Shown: positions 5,567 through 12,107 of the stretch, piece by piece
Position numbering within the stretch: position 1 is the first letter of the stretch
How the letters are laid out: every line of letters starts with the position of its first letter
DNA from: Rickettsiales bacterium
Lineage (GTDB): Bacteria; Pseudomonadota; Alphaproteobacteria; Rickettsiales; UBA3002
Direction of reading: 5' to 3'
DNA length: 13,400 nt
Assembly: GCA_947441895.1 (NCBI GenBank)
Contig: CANEUT010000030.1
Span: 1-13,400, forward strand
Notes under the pieces: model-generated
The model's input: only the letters and a program-made list of their open reading frames with translations
Databases searched by the model: none
What the model was told of the DNA's origin: nothing
Translations under genes and position numbers: made by a program

Positions 5567-5641
5567 GGTGAGTTGGGTGGGAATCGAACCCACGACACCG
5601 TGATTAAAAGTCACGTGCTCTACCGACTGAGCTACCAACTC
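5566..5641 (-). tRNA. trnK: tRNA-Lys (anticodon TTT), CCA encoded
   Basis: The minus strand folds as a standard 76-nt cloverleaf. Acceptor GAGTTGG pairs with CCAACTC. The D arm is GCTC/GAGC. The anticodon arm CGTGA/TCACG encloses loop CTTTTAA with anticodon TTT (AAA/AAG codons). The T arm GTGGG/CCCAC has TTCGATT, followed by discriminator A and an encoded CCA. Nucleotides 32-76 are present again at 4337-4381, so the 3' half of this gene was supplied by the integrated island. Confidence 0.97.
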
Positions 5642-5669
5642 ACATAGCCTTGGCTGCAAAAGAAGGGCG

Positions 5670-5697
5670 AACTTACGGATAATCCGCTGATTGTCAA
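5670..5697 (-). promoter_or_regulatory. Likely sigma-70-type promoter of tRNA-Lys
   Basis: On the minus strand a perfect TTGACA (5692-5697) is followed after 16 nt by TAAGTT (5670-5675), a weak -10 box. The predicted start falls about 20 nt upstream of the mature tRNA 5' end. The tgt gene ends just upstream, so this gives the tRNA its own promoter. Confidence 0.5.
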
Positions 5698-5716
5698 GCT
5701 GTGCGAGTAACTTATC

Positions 5717-6844
5717 CTAAATTGGCTGAATATCGCCGTTTTTCCAGCCCGCACGAAGCTCTGCCGCATGCTCGGTAAGGCGGTTTTCAGCGATTGCCGC
5801 ACGAATGCCCGCCATCAACTCCTGATAATAATGCAAATTATGCCATGTCAGCAGCATGGGCCCCAGCATTTCATCGGCCTTAAACAGATGATGCAGATAG
5901 GCACGGCTGTAATTCAGGCAGGTGGGCGAAGTGGAATTGGCATCGAGTGGCCGCGGGTCATCGGCGTGACGGGCATTGCGCAAATTAATTTCACCCATGC
6001 TGGTATAGGCCCGCGCATTGCGGCCCGAACGGGTGGGAATCACGCAATCGAACATATCCACCCCACGCTCCACCGCGCCCAGAATATCATCGGGCTTACC
6101 CACGCCCATCAAATAGCGCGGGCGGTCAGTGGGCAGTGCGGGCGTGGTGAAATCAAGCACGCGGAACATTTCCGCCTGCCCCTCACCCACCGCCAGCCCG
6201 CCAATGGCATAACCATCAAAACCAATGCTCGTCAGCGCCTGCACCGACTCCATACGCAGATTTTCATACACACCGCCCTGCACAATGCCAAACAAGCCAT
6301 AACCCTCGCGTTTGATAAACGCATCGCGGCTACGCACGGCCCAGCGCATGGAAAGCTCCATGGAGTCGCGGGCCTGTTGCTCGGTGGCGGGAAATGGCGT
6401 GCATTCATCAAACGCCATGGTGATGGTGGCGCCCAGCAAATGCTGAATTTCCATCGAGCGCTCCGGTGTTAAATCCCAGCTGCTGCCATCGATATGCGAT
6501 TGGAAGGTCACGCCCCTCTCGCTCATTTTGCGAAGCGCCGCCAGTGACATCACCTGAAACCCGCCGGAATCGGTTAGAATCGGCTTATCCCAGTTCATCA
6601 TTTTATGCAGGCCACCCAGCCGCGCCACGCGCTCGGCCCCCGGCCGCAACATGAGGTGATAGGTGTTGCCCAGCAGAATATCGGCACCCGTCGCCGCCAC
6701 CTGTTCGGGGTGCATGGCCTTCACCGTGGCGGCCGTGCCCACGGGCATGAAGGCCGGCGTGCGAATTTCCCCGTGCTCCGTAGCGATGATGCCGGTACGC
6801 GCCGCGCCATCGGTGTGGTGAATGTTAAAATTAAAAATGGTCAT
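5717..6844 (-). CDS. tgt: tRNA-guanine transglycosylase (queuine tRNA-ribosyltransferase)
   Basis: Tgt swaps guanine-34 of GUN-anticodon tRNAs for preQ1 in queuosine synthesis. The 375-aa product is of normal length. [11 protein letters not shown] (59-69), [10 protein letters not shown] (92-101, catalytic Asp92), GIVQGGVY (186-193), [10 protein letters not shown] (212-221) and [14 protein letters not shown] (264-277, nucleophile Asp266) are all present. The C-terminal zinc site is degenerate. Where E. coli has CDCYTC, this protein has STSPTC (304-309), leaving only Cys309 and His335 of the usual three Cys plus His. The ATG overlaps the queA stop (ATGA), giving a coupled queA-tgt unit that encodes successive steps of the pathway. 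The rest of the protein is intact, so it is probably functional, with an altered or absent zinc site. Confidence 0.96.
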   Translation of the reverse strand: MTIFNFNIHHTDGAARTGIIATEHGEIRTPAFMPVGTAATVKAMHPEQVAATGADILLGNTYHLMLRPGAERVARLGGLHKMMNWDKPILTDSGGFQVMSLAALRKMSERGVTFQSHIDGSSWDLTPERSMEIQHLLGATITMAFDECTPFPATEQQARDSMELSMRWAVRSRDAFIKREGYGLFGIVQGGVYENLRMESVQALTSIGFDGYAIGGLAVGEGQAEMFRVLDFTTPALPTDRPRYLMGVGKPDDILGAVERGVDMFDCVIPTRSGRNARAYTSMGEINLRNARHADDPRPLDANSTSPTCLNYSRAYLHHLFKADEMLGPMLLTWHNLHYYQELMAGIRAAIAENRLTEHAAELRAGWKNGDIQPI

Positions 6845-7926
6845 GATGCTCTCTCTAGCAGCGACGTATCGCCATAGGAATAGAAACGATAGTCATGCGC
6901 GATAGCATGGGCATAGGCAGCCTGCATCGTGTCCAGCCCCGCAAAGGCAGAAACCAGCATAAACAGGGTCGATTTTGGCAAATGGAAATTGGTCATCAAC
7001 AGGTCAACCACTTTAAATTTATAGCCCGGCGTAATAAAAATCTCGGTGCTGCCAGTGAACGGCTTCAGCGTGCCATCATCGGCCGCGACGGATTCCAGAA
7101 TGCGTAAAGACGTGGTGCCCACCGCCACCACCTTGCCGCCACGCGCACGCGCATCGTTGATGAGGTTTGCCGCTTCCGCGCTCAGGCTAATCGCCTCGCG
7201 GTGCATCACATGCTCTGTCGTGTCGTCCACCTTCACGGGCTGAAACGTGCCCGCCCCCACATGTAAAGTCACAAAGGCAGTTTCCACGCCGCGGGCGTGA
7301 ATGGCATCCATCAGCGCGGGCGTAAAATGCAGACCCGCCGTGGGCGCCGCCACCGATCCATCATGCTTGGCATAGATGGTTTGATAGTCGTGTTTATCTT
7401 CCACCGTATCCGCCCGCTGAATATAGGGCGGCAGCGGCATGTGACCATGAGCATGCAGCTTGGCGAACAGCGCCGCCGCATCATCATCAAACCGCAGCAG
7501 CACCTGCCCGTCCTCAGTGCGGCCCATCACGGTGGCAGCAAAATCATCCGCGAAGGTAAGGCGCATGCCCTCTTTTAATTTGCGGGCGGGCTTGGCGAAT
7601 GCGCGCCACCAATTGTCATGCTGAGGCGAAGCCGAAGCATCTCTCGCGGCGCGCGATCCTTCGCGATGCTCAGGATGACAGAAGGGCTGATGCAGCAACA
7701 CTTCCACTTGCTTATCACCCACCTGCGTAAACAACCGGGCAGGAATGACCTTACTATCGTTGAAGACCAACACATCACCGGCATTCAGCAGGCTTGGTAA
7801 ATCACCCACCGTCAGGTCGCGCAATACATCGCCCACATGCAGCAGCTTGGCCGATTCACGCGGATTAGCCGGCGCATGGGCAATGCGCTCCGCAGGTAAA
7901 TGAAAATCAAACAAATCCACGCGCAT
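6841..7926 (-). CDS. queA: S-adenosylmethionine:tRNA ribosyltransferase-isomerase, with an in-frame repeat insertion
   Basis: QueA transfers and isomerises the ribosyl moiety of SAM onto preQ1-tRNA to form epoxyqueuosine, the step after Tgt. ATG 7926 is chosen because [16 protein letters not shown] is the family N-terminus; an upstream in-frame ATG (7968) would add 14 unlikely residues. Motifs include [13 protein letters not shown] (53-65), HMPLPPYI, a [10 protein letters not shown] motif, [27 protein letters not shown] and [17 protein letters not shown]. The 361-aa protein contains about 22 extra residues (about 83-104, [10 protein letters not shown]...) between the VEVLLHQPF strand and [12 protein letters not shown]. 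They are encoded by a palindromic repeat that keeps the frame. The site is a surface-loop region in the family, so activity may be tolerated. Confidence 0.96.
   Translation of the reverse strand: MRVDLFDFHLPAERIAHAPANPRESAKLLHVGDVLRDLTVGDLPSLLNAGDVLVFNDSKVIPARLFTQVGDKQVEVLLHQPFCHPEHREGSRAARDASASPQHDNWWRAFAKPARKLKEGMRLTFADDFAATVMGRTEDGQVLLRFDDDAAALFAKLHAHGHMPLPPYIQRADTVEDKHDYQTIYAKHDGSVAAPTAGLHFTPALMDAIHARGVETAFVTLHVGAGTFQPVKVDDTTEHVMHREAISLSAEAANLINDARARGGKVVAVGTTSLRILESVAADDGTLKPFTGSTEIFITPGYKFKVVDLLMTNFHLPKSTLFMLVSAFAGLDTMQAAYAHAIAHDYRFYSYGDTSLLERAS
7615..7679. repeat. Palindromic repeat inserted in frame within queA
   Basis: The segment begins GTCATGCTGAG and ends CTCAGGATGAC on the + strand, an inverted repeat with one mismatch over 11 bp. 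Inside are further pairable arms (CGAAGCATC with GATCCTTCG). The ends match the GTCAT...ATGAC ends of the repeat near pyrC, but the interior is a different family. It resembles dispersed intergenic repeats that translate as CHPEHREGS. Its placement in a coding region parallels Rickettsia palindromic elements. Confidence 0.75.
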
Positions 7927-7991
7927 GGTTAGCGCCAACCCATGCGGCCAGTAGGCCGCACCAGCCATGAGCCTGCGAAGCAGCGCATCAT

Positions 7992-8013
7992 GGAGTTTTC
8001 AGGAGAAAACTCC
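7992..8013 (-). terminator. Perfect hairpin between ppiB and queA
   Basis: GGAGTTTTC (7992-8000) and GAAAACTCC (8005-8013) form a perfect 9-bp stem with a 4-nt loop, just after the cyclophilin stop and about 65 nt before the queA ATG. There is no T-tract on either side, so it may act as a weak terminator, an mRNA stabiliser or an attenuator rather than a full stop. Confidence 0.45.
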
Positions 8014-8023
8014 GGATGCAACA

Positions 8024-8536
8024 TTAGCTAGCAACCGCTTGTGGTTGCGCGTCAGCCGCTACTTTCATGCTGATGATTTTATCAGGATTCGCCGGTGGTT
8101 CACCACGGGTGATTTTATCGACATGCTCCATGCCGCTCACCACCTGACCCCAGGCGGTATATTGCCCATCGAGGAAATAGGCGGCTTTGAAGCAAATGAA
8201 GAATTGCGAATCGGCGCTATCAACATTCGCCGCGCGCGCCATGGAACAAATGCCACGATCATGTGGGGTTTTGCTGAATTCGGCTTTCAGGTTTTTGCCC
8301 GAACCGCTCATGCCAGTGCCGGTGGGGTCACCGGTTTGCGCCATAAAACCTTCGATTACGCGGTGGAAAATAATACCATCATAGAAGCCCTCACGCGCCA
8401 ATTCGCGGATGCGCTTCACGTGCTTGGGTGCCCAATCGGGGCGCAGCTGAATGGTGACCACACCATCTTTCAGCTCCAGCAGCAGCTTGTTTTCAGGTGA
8501 ATCGAGGGGGATTTCTTTTTTGTCTTTCTTAGCCAT
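8024..8536 (-). CDS. ppiB: Cytoplasmic cyclophilin-type peptidyl-prolyl cis-trans isomerase
   Basis: Catalyses cis-trans isomerisation of Xaa-Pro bonds during folding. The 170-aa product from ATG 8536 (MAKKDKKEIPLDS) has no signal peptide. Longer starts upstream would overlap the preceding gene and give a proline-rich, unlikely N-terminus. Cyclophilin motifs: FYDGIIFHRVIEGFMAQTGD with catalytic Arg, DSQFFICF, and FLDGQYTAWGQVVSGM with the tryptophan of the cyclosporin pocket. It lies 16 nt downstream of a close paralogue with a signal peptide, and both end with the same IISMKVAAD strand, so the pair is a tandem duplication. It is upstream of queA-tgt. Confidence 0.94.
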   Translation of the reverse strand: MAKKDKKEIPLDSPENKLLLELKDGVVTIQLRPDWAPKHVKRIRELAREGFYDGIIFHRVIEGFMAQTGDPTGTGMSGSGKNLKAEFSKTPHDRGICSMARAANVDSADSQFFICFKAAYFLDGQYTAWGQVVSGMEHVDKITRGEPPANPDKIISMKVAADAQPQAVAS

Positions 8537-8552
8537 GATGAACTCGTTTGCG

Positions 8553-9152
8553 TTAGTGGGTTGCGGTTGTTGTGGGTGCAGCAGCGGGAGCAGCGGTGGC
8601 GGCTTTGCCATCCACATCGGCCGCTACTTTCATGCTGATGATTTTATCAGGATTGGTTACCGAGCCGTTGTTGCCCGAATCACCTTTTTTGATGTTATCG
8701 ACAAACTCCATGCCGGAAACCACTTGGCCCCACACTGTGTATTGGCCATCGAGGAAGCTCGATGGTTTGAAGCAAATATAGAATTGCGAATTGGCACTAT
8801 CAGGCGAACCTGAACGCGCCATGGCCAGCGTGCCGCGGACATGTTTGCCGCTGTTAAATTCAGCCTTCAAATCGGGCAGTTTCGAACCACCCATGCCGGT
8901 GCCGGTTGGATCACCGGTTTGCGCCATGAAACCTTCAATCACACGGTGAAAAACAATGCCATCATAGAAGCCTTGGCGGGTGAGTTCTTTAATGCGTGCC
9001 ACATGGTTGGGCGCCAAATCAGGGCGCAGCTGAATCACCACGCGACCATCTTTCAGTTGCAGATAAAGCGTGTTTTCAGGGTCGTTGGTAGGGGCGGCGT
9101 TGGCGGTTGCTGTCATCAGCACCATGGCCAGTAACATCTTCAAAAAACGCAT
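8553..9152 (-). CDS. Periplasmic cyclophilin-type peptidyl-prolyl cis-trans isomerase
   Basis: A 199-aa cyclophilin with an N-terminal signal peptide (MRFLKMLLAMVLMTATANA, cleavage likely after ANA at residue 19), so it should act in the periplasm. It carries FYDGIVFHRVIEGFMAQTGD, NSQFYICF and FLDGQYTVWGQVVSGM, all matching the downstream cytoplasmic copy. The C-terminus ends in a low-complexity Ala/Pro/Thr tail of about 20 residues. A GGAG Shine-Dalgarno lies 7-8 nt before the ATG. The gene follows bufC by 52 nt with no evident terminator, so some read-through from the buf operon is possible. E. coli uses the same division of labour between PpiA and PpiB. Confidence 0.94.
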   Translation of the reverse strand: MRFLKMLLAMVLMTATANAAPTNDPENTLYLQLKDGRVVIQLRPDLAPNHVARIKELTRQGFYDGIVFHRVIEGFMAQTGDPTGTGMGGSKLPDLKAEFNSGKHVRGTLAMARSGSPDSANSQFYICFKPSSFLDGQYTVWGQVVSGMEFVDNIKKGDSGNNGSVTNPDKIISMKVAADVDGKAATAAPAAAPTTTATH

Positions 9153-9204
9153 AGGATACTCCGTTCAAAGGGTTCACTGGCGCTGCTTCTAGCAAAGAGT
9201 TGGC

Positions 9205-9969
9205 TTAATCGCCATTACTTTTAAACACACCACCTGTCACCCATGTCGAAAACCATGCCTGCAAATTGGCGGCAATGGCCGGTAATCGCTCGCCATCCTC
9301 GGCTATCACCACATCAAGCGCTTGTTCTATCGTCAGCCCACGCGCCAATGCCTGCAGCAGCGCATAACCCGCTTCATCCAGCGCTAAACGCTGCACCTCG
9401 TTATGGTGACGCACCAGCAGCACATAGGTTTTTTGCGGTTCAGGACGCGGCGGATTCTCCCCTGCCCGCGCAGCACTCACCCAATCATTCGTGGGATAAT
9501 CACACGCCATCAGCTGCAACGCCGTGCGCATTTTCAATGCTTGTGCGCCAAACGCATCCGGCGAAAGCTGGTTGAAGCTATCGGCGGCGAGTGGCACGCT
9601 GTCAGGCAGCATGAACACCACTGCAATGCCTGCTTCCAGCCGCGCCAATTCACCGGCGAACGGATCAGCAATATGGTGGACCAACCACGCACCAAACGGA
9701 TGCGGATAAAAATCGAGGTTATAGCTGGTGGGGGGAGTGGTTTCACAATACTCACGTGCATACGCGTCGAACACATCACCGCCCAGCAGATCACGCGTAT
9801 GCGGATAGTCACTGACAATAGCGGCGACCAATCGCATGCGATAGCCCTCACTGTAAATAGCAAATTGCTGCGCTGCTGAAAGTCGCGGATGCGGCTTCAG
9901 CGCTGGCAAAACAGCGCTGGCATCATTTGCTAAAATCGCGTGGTGAAATATGGCGAGTTGCTCACTCAT
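9205..9969 (-). CDS. bufC: DUF2063 protein, bufferin-maturation partner
   Basis: A 254-aa protein of the DUF2063 (HvfC/BufC) family, the usual companion of DUF692 enzymes. The N-terminal QLAIFHHAILANDAS and RLSAAQQFAIYSEGYRMRL (about 30-48), then DYPHTRDLLGGDVFDAYAREY (about 54-74), match the family's helical domain. The C-terminal part (from about residue 180, VLLVRHHNEVQRLALDEAG...) resembles the winged-helix/RRE-like peptide-recognition domain described for this group. It probably binds the precursor and presents it to BufB. The ATG overlaps the bufB stop (ATGA), so the two are made in step. Despite old annotations as putative DNA-binding, context argues for a RiPP role. Confidence 0.88.
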   Translation of the reverse strand: MSEQLAIFHHAILANDASAVLPALKPHPRLSAAQQFAIYSEGYRMRLVAAIVSDYPHTRDLLGGDVFDAYAREYCETTPPTSYNLDFYPHPFGAWLVHHIADPFAGELARLEAGIAVVFMLPDSVPLAADSFNQLSPDAFGAQALKMRTALQLMACDYPTNDWVSAARAGENPPRPEPQKTYVLLVRHHNEVQRLALDEAGYALLQALARGLTIEQALDVVIAEDGERLPAIAANLQAWFSTWVTGGVFKSNGD

Positions 9970-10799
9970 GCAGCCACCTTAAGCGCCTGCACAGCAGCAT
10001 GTTTGGCCTTAACCAACTCGGCCAGCAGCACATCAAACTCGGGAATGTTTTCATCCCACTCAATCATCGTAGGAATCATGCCCTTCGTGCGGATGGTGTA
10101 TGCATAGAGCTTCCACACGTCATCCATCACGTGCCCATCATGCGTATCGACAATATGCGTGCCAAGGTTGAGGTGCCCGGCCAGATGAATTTGCGCAATG
10201 GCGCTCGCGGGCATGGCATCGATAAATGTCTTCGCATCAAACCCATGATTAAATGCGCTGACATAAACATTATTCACATCCAGCAGCAGGCCGCAGCCGG
10301 TTTGTTCAGCCAGCCGTGCCAAAAATTCCCACTCCGTAATAGTGGAGCTGTTGAACTCCAGATAGCTGGATGGATTCTCAAGCACAAAGCGCCGACCGAG
10401 CGTTTGTTGCACTTGCTGAATGCGGCCAGCGATGTGGGTGAGCATTTCTTCGGTGTAAGGCAGTGGCAGCAAGTCATGACTGTTATGGGCATTCACCCCT
10501 GTCCAACATAAATGGTCAGACACCCAAGGAACATCGAGATGGTTAGCCAGTTTTTTTAGCTTGCTGAGATACTCACCATTCAGCGGATCCGTCGAGCCGA
10601 TATTCAGCGACACTCCATGCATGATGATGGGATAGTCGCGGCGCAGATCACTGAGAAACTCCCAGTAGCCCTGATGCGCATCGAGAAAATTTTCGGAAAT
10701 TATTTCAAACCAGTCCACCGTTTTGGGGCGCGCTGCCAGCATCGCATCATAATGCGGTGCGCGCAGGCCAAGTCCAAAACCAAGCGATGAAGTATTCAT
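9966..10799 (-). CDS. bufB: DUF692/MNIO family iron-dependent oxidative enzyme
   Basis: A 277-aa TIM-barrel enzyme of the multinuclear non-heme iron oxidase family (MbnB/HvfB/BufB), which modifies cysteines of ribosomal peptides. Seen in order: GLGLRAPHY (9-17), DWFEIISENFLD (29-40), HGVSLNIGS (61-69), SDHLCW (94-99), LENPSSYLEF (140-149), LLLDVNNVYVSAFNHGFD (171-188), IHLAGH (204-209), DTHDGHV (218-224) and EWDENIPEF (247-255). These supply the His/Asp/Glu ligands of the iron site. ATG 10799 is used because AGAGGTGAT lies immediately upstream; the longer frame to 10829 reads through the hairpin. It sits between the precursor gene bufA and the partner bufC. In the studied Caulobacter system the product chelates copper. 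Confidence 0.93.
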   Translation of the reverse strand: MNTSSLGFGLGLRAPHYDAMLAARPKTVDWFEIISENFLDAHQGYWEFLSDLRRDYPIIMHGVSLNIGSTDPLNGEYLSKLKKLANHLDVPWVSDHLCWTGVNAHNSHDLLPLPYTEEMLTHIAGRIQQVQQTLGRRFVLENPSSYLEFNSSTITEWEFLARLAEQTGCGLLLDVNNVYVSAFNHGFDAKTFIDAMPASAIAQIHLAGHLNLGTHIVDTHDGHVMDDVWKLYAYTIRTKGMIPTMIEWDENIPEFDVLLAELVKAKHAAVQALKVAA

Positions 10800-10815
10800 A
10801 TCACCTCTTAAGATA

Positions 10816-10845
10816 AAGCCCGCTGCCATTGCTGACAGCGGGCTT
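10816..10845 (-). terminator. Hairpin between bufA and bufB (likely attenuator)
   Basis: AAGCCCGCTG (10816-10825) and CAGCGGGCTT (10836-10845) form a perfect 10-bp GC-rich stem with a 10-nt loop. It ends only about 16 nt before the bufB ATG on the minus strand, with a short CTTTAT after it. Partial termination or 3'-end protection here would give more precursor than enzyme mRNA, a common need in RiPP operons. Confidence 0.6.
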
Positions 10846-10864
10846 CACGATAAACCAAGCAAAA

Positions 10865-11143
10865 CTACATGCTCACAGCAGCAGTACCTACTTTGCCACC
10901 CATTTTCTCGCACTCACCTTTAGCAACGAATTTCCATTCATTGGTATCGTTATCGGTTTTCGCATGACCAGCGCAGCCGTGCGAACCATTAGCGCTTTTG
11001 CAATCATTCTTACCGGCTTTAGCAATGCCATAGCATTTTTCTTTAGCAGCACCGGTCATAGCATCAGGAGCAGCATTCGCCGAAACAGCCATACTTGCCG
11101 TCATCACGCCAGCGAGAGCAGCAGAAAGAAGAAGCTTATTCAT
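10865..11143 (-). CDS. bufA: Bufferin precursor (DUF2282, signal peptide, four cysteines)
   Basis: A 92-aa precursor of the DUF2282/BufA1 family. Residues 1-24 form a Sec signal peptide ending SANA, so it is exported. The mature part has four cysteines: EKCYG (Cys37), GKNDCKS (Cys48), HGCAG (Cys57) and GECEK (Cys78). The [14 protein letters not shown] block is the family hallmark. In characterised bufferins, cysteines are oxidised by the MNIO enzyme to thiooxazole-type groups and the peptide binds copper in the periplasm; that is family knowledge, not visible here. The start is ATG 11143 with ACGGAGA upstream. The gene is first in the operon, behind an ECF-type promoter, followed by a hairpin and bufB-bufC. 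No bufD/DoxX gene follows. Confidence 0.93.
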   Translation of the reverse strand: MNKLLLSAALAGVMTASMAVSANAAPDAMTGAAKEKCYGIAKAGKNDCKSANGSHGCAGHAKTDNDTNEWKFVAKGECEKMGGKVGTAAVSM

Positions 11144-11200
11144 AAAAATCTCCGTAGGTTTGAAATACATAGTGCGGGTTCATCCCTCACTGCCCCATCA

Positions 11201-11226
11201 TTCGTGCGATGCAGACGAAAGGTTAC
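11201..11226 (-). promoter_or_regulatory. ECF sigma-F-like promoter of the buf operon
   Basis: On the minus strand GTAACC (11221-11226) is followed by exactly 16 nt and CGAA (11201-11204). This matches the GTAACC-N16-CGAA consensus that I recall for the Caulobacter ECF sigma factor SigF, which controls a bufferin operon and responds to metal/oxidative stress. Transcription would start around 11193-11196, leaving a ~50-nt leader before bufA. The sigma factor itself is not in the window. Confidence 0.7.
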
Positions 11227-11291
11227 TTACCATTTAAAAAAATTCTTCCAAGCTACATTCCCACCATGCTGAACAGCACCATGGGCAAGTA

Positions 11292-11438
11292 ATGCCACGT
11301 CAACAGGTGGGGAATGGAATCGGTTTGTTCGTGCAGCCTAAGGGCCAGGGCACCATTGCGGTGTTTGGCCCCGGCAAAATATCGCTCGACGCCTGGATTG
11401 GACCAAAAATCACCGCCTGGGTGGCACGCCATGGATAA
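11292..11438 (+). CDS. Possible 48-aa ORF or gene remnant
   Basis: The stretch from bufA to msrB (11144-11549) holds no clear gene apart from this. From ATG 11292 a 48-residue frame reads MPRQQVGNGIGLFVQPKGQG and ends ISLDAWIGPKITAWVARHG before TAA. Codon third positions are GC-rich and the residue mix is protein-like. The ATG overlaps the stop of a tiny frame MLNSTMGK (11266-11292, TAATG), and another tiny frame MDKRDFCDWV starts within its 3' end (11431). Such a chain of broken frames suggests a decayed gene. No family is recognised, there is no clear ribosome binding site, and it may be chance. Confidence 0.3.
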   Translation: MPRQQVGNGIGLFVQPKGQGTIAVFGPGKISLDAWIGPKITAWVARHG

Positions 11439-11549
11439 ACGTGATTTTTGCGATTGGGTGTGACTACAGTAGGTGCTATTGCCGTATGTCACGTCACCCG
11501 ATTCAAACAGCTGTTTGCTGCAGAAACTTCATCACTAACGAGGATTGCC

Positions 11550-11927
11550 ATGAGTAACGATGAATGGAAGAAAAAACTTTCCCCAGAGCAATATGATGTG
11601 CTGCGCGAAGAAGGCACCGAACGCCCCTTCAGCAGCCCGCTGAATGATGAAAAACGTCAGGGTGCATTTGTCTGCGCTGCGTGCGATTTGGAATTGTTTA
11701 CCTCGACTCAGAAATATAACAGCGGCACCGGATGGCCCAGTTTCTTTGAGGCCATAGCTGGCAACGTGGAAACCAAAACCGACCATAAACTACTCATGGC
11801 ACGCACCGAATATCACTGCGCACGCTGCGGTGGGCATCAAGGCCATGTGTTTAATGATGGCCCGGCCCCCACGGGCTTACGTTATTGCAATAACGGCGTG
11901 GCACTCAAATTCGTACCGAAGGAATAA
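11550..11927 (+). CDS. msrB: Peptide-methionine (R)-S-oxide reductase
   Basis: MsrB reduces the R-epimer of methionine sulfoxide in proteins. The 125-aa product is a single-domain, probably cytoplasmic, enzyme of usual length. It has YNSGTGWPSFFEAI (56-69), two zinc-binding CxxC pairs (CAAC 42-45 and CARC 90-93), GGHQGHVFNDGPAPTGLRYC (94-113), and the catalytic Cys113 in RYCNN, where most homologues have RYCxNS. ATG 11550 is chosen over longer upstream frames because MSNDEWKKKLSPEQY is the family start and AGGA lies 9 nt upstream. It is divergent from the buf operon and convergent with the permease. A stress link with buf is possible but not shown. Confidence 0.96.
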   Translation: MSNDEWKKKLSPEQYDVLREEGTERPFSSPLNDEKRQGAFVCAACDLELFTSTQKYNSGTGWPSFFEAIAGNVETKTDHKLLMARTEYHCARCGGHQGHVFNDGPAPTGLRYCNNGVALKFVPKE

Positions 11928-11931
11928 TGGG

Positions 11932-12066
11932 GTGAAGCTACTTCGAATAACCGTGCTGATGGCAACGATGGCGCTGGTCAGCCAAAAAGAAGCCACAAGC
12001 GGTGTGCTTGAAATCACCGCAACGGAACCCGGGCTCGAGGCTTACGCTTTTACGTTCGGTAACTGA
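11932..12066 (+). CDS. Possible 44-aa ORF after msrB
   Basis: A GTG at 11932, 4 nt after the msrB stop and preceded by GGAATAATGG, opens a 44-residue frame (MKLLRITVLMATMALVSQKE... ending AYAFTFGN). The N-terminus is basic then hydrophobic, like a short signal sequence. It may be a small secreted peptide, or the truncated front of a larger gene that ends at the GC-rich repeat downstream. No family is recognised. Confidence 0.3.
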   Translation: MKLLRITVLMATMALVSQKEATSGVLEITATEPGLEAYAFTFGN

Positions 12067-12107
12067 CACAGGGTTTACACGCCAATGTTTTTAGAGCGAG
12101 TGCGTAG

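Larger units (their letters stand above)
4337..5610 (-). mobile_element. Minimal tRNA-Lys-integrated island carrying a Panacea toxin-antitoxin pair
   Basis: The segment is bounded by 45-bp perfect direct repeats of the tRNA-Lys 3' end, spaced 1229 bp apart. It contains only two genes, the Panacea-domain protein and its overlapping partner, both AT-richer than the surrounding chromosome. Integration into the anticodon-loop-to-3'-end part of a tRNA gene is the signature of tyrosine-recombinase elements. No integrase or excisionase is encoded within the repeats. It is either a deletion remnant of a larger island held by the addiction module, or a very small element mobilised in trans. The duplication and gene content are seen directly; the mechanism is inferred. 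Confidence 0.8.

Noticed and set aside
5768..6472. 234-aa open frame on the + strand
   Set aside because: Antisense to tgt, rich in His/Arg/Ile/Gly and without motifs; a codon-bias shadow.
7967..8500. 177-aa open frame on the + strand
   Set aside because: Antisense to the cytoplasmic cyclophilin; no motif and no ribosome binding site.
11253..11492. 79-aa open frame on the - strand upstream of bufA
   Set aside because: No ribosome binding site or family resemblance; it would cross the region opposite the more protein-like 48-residue frame.
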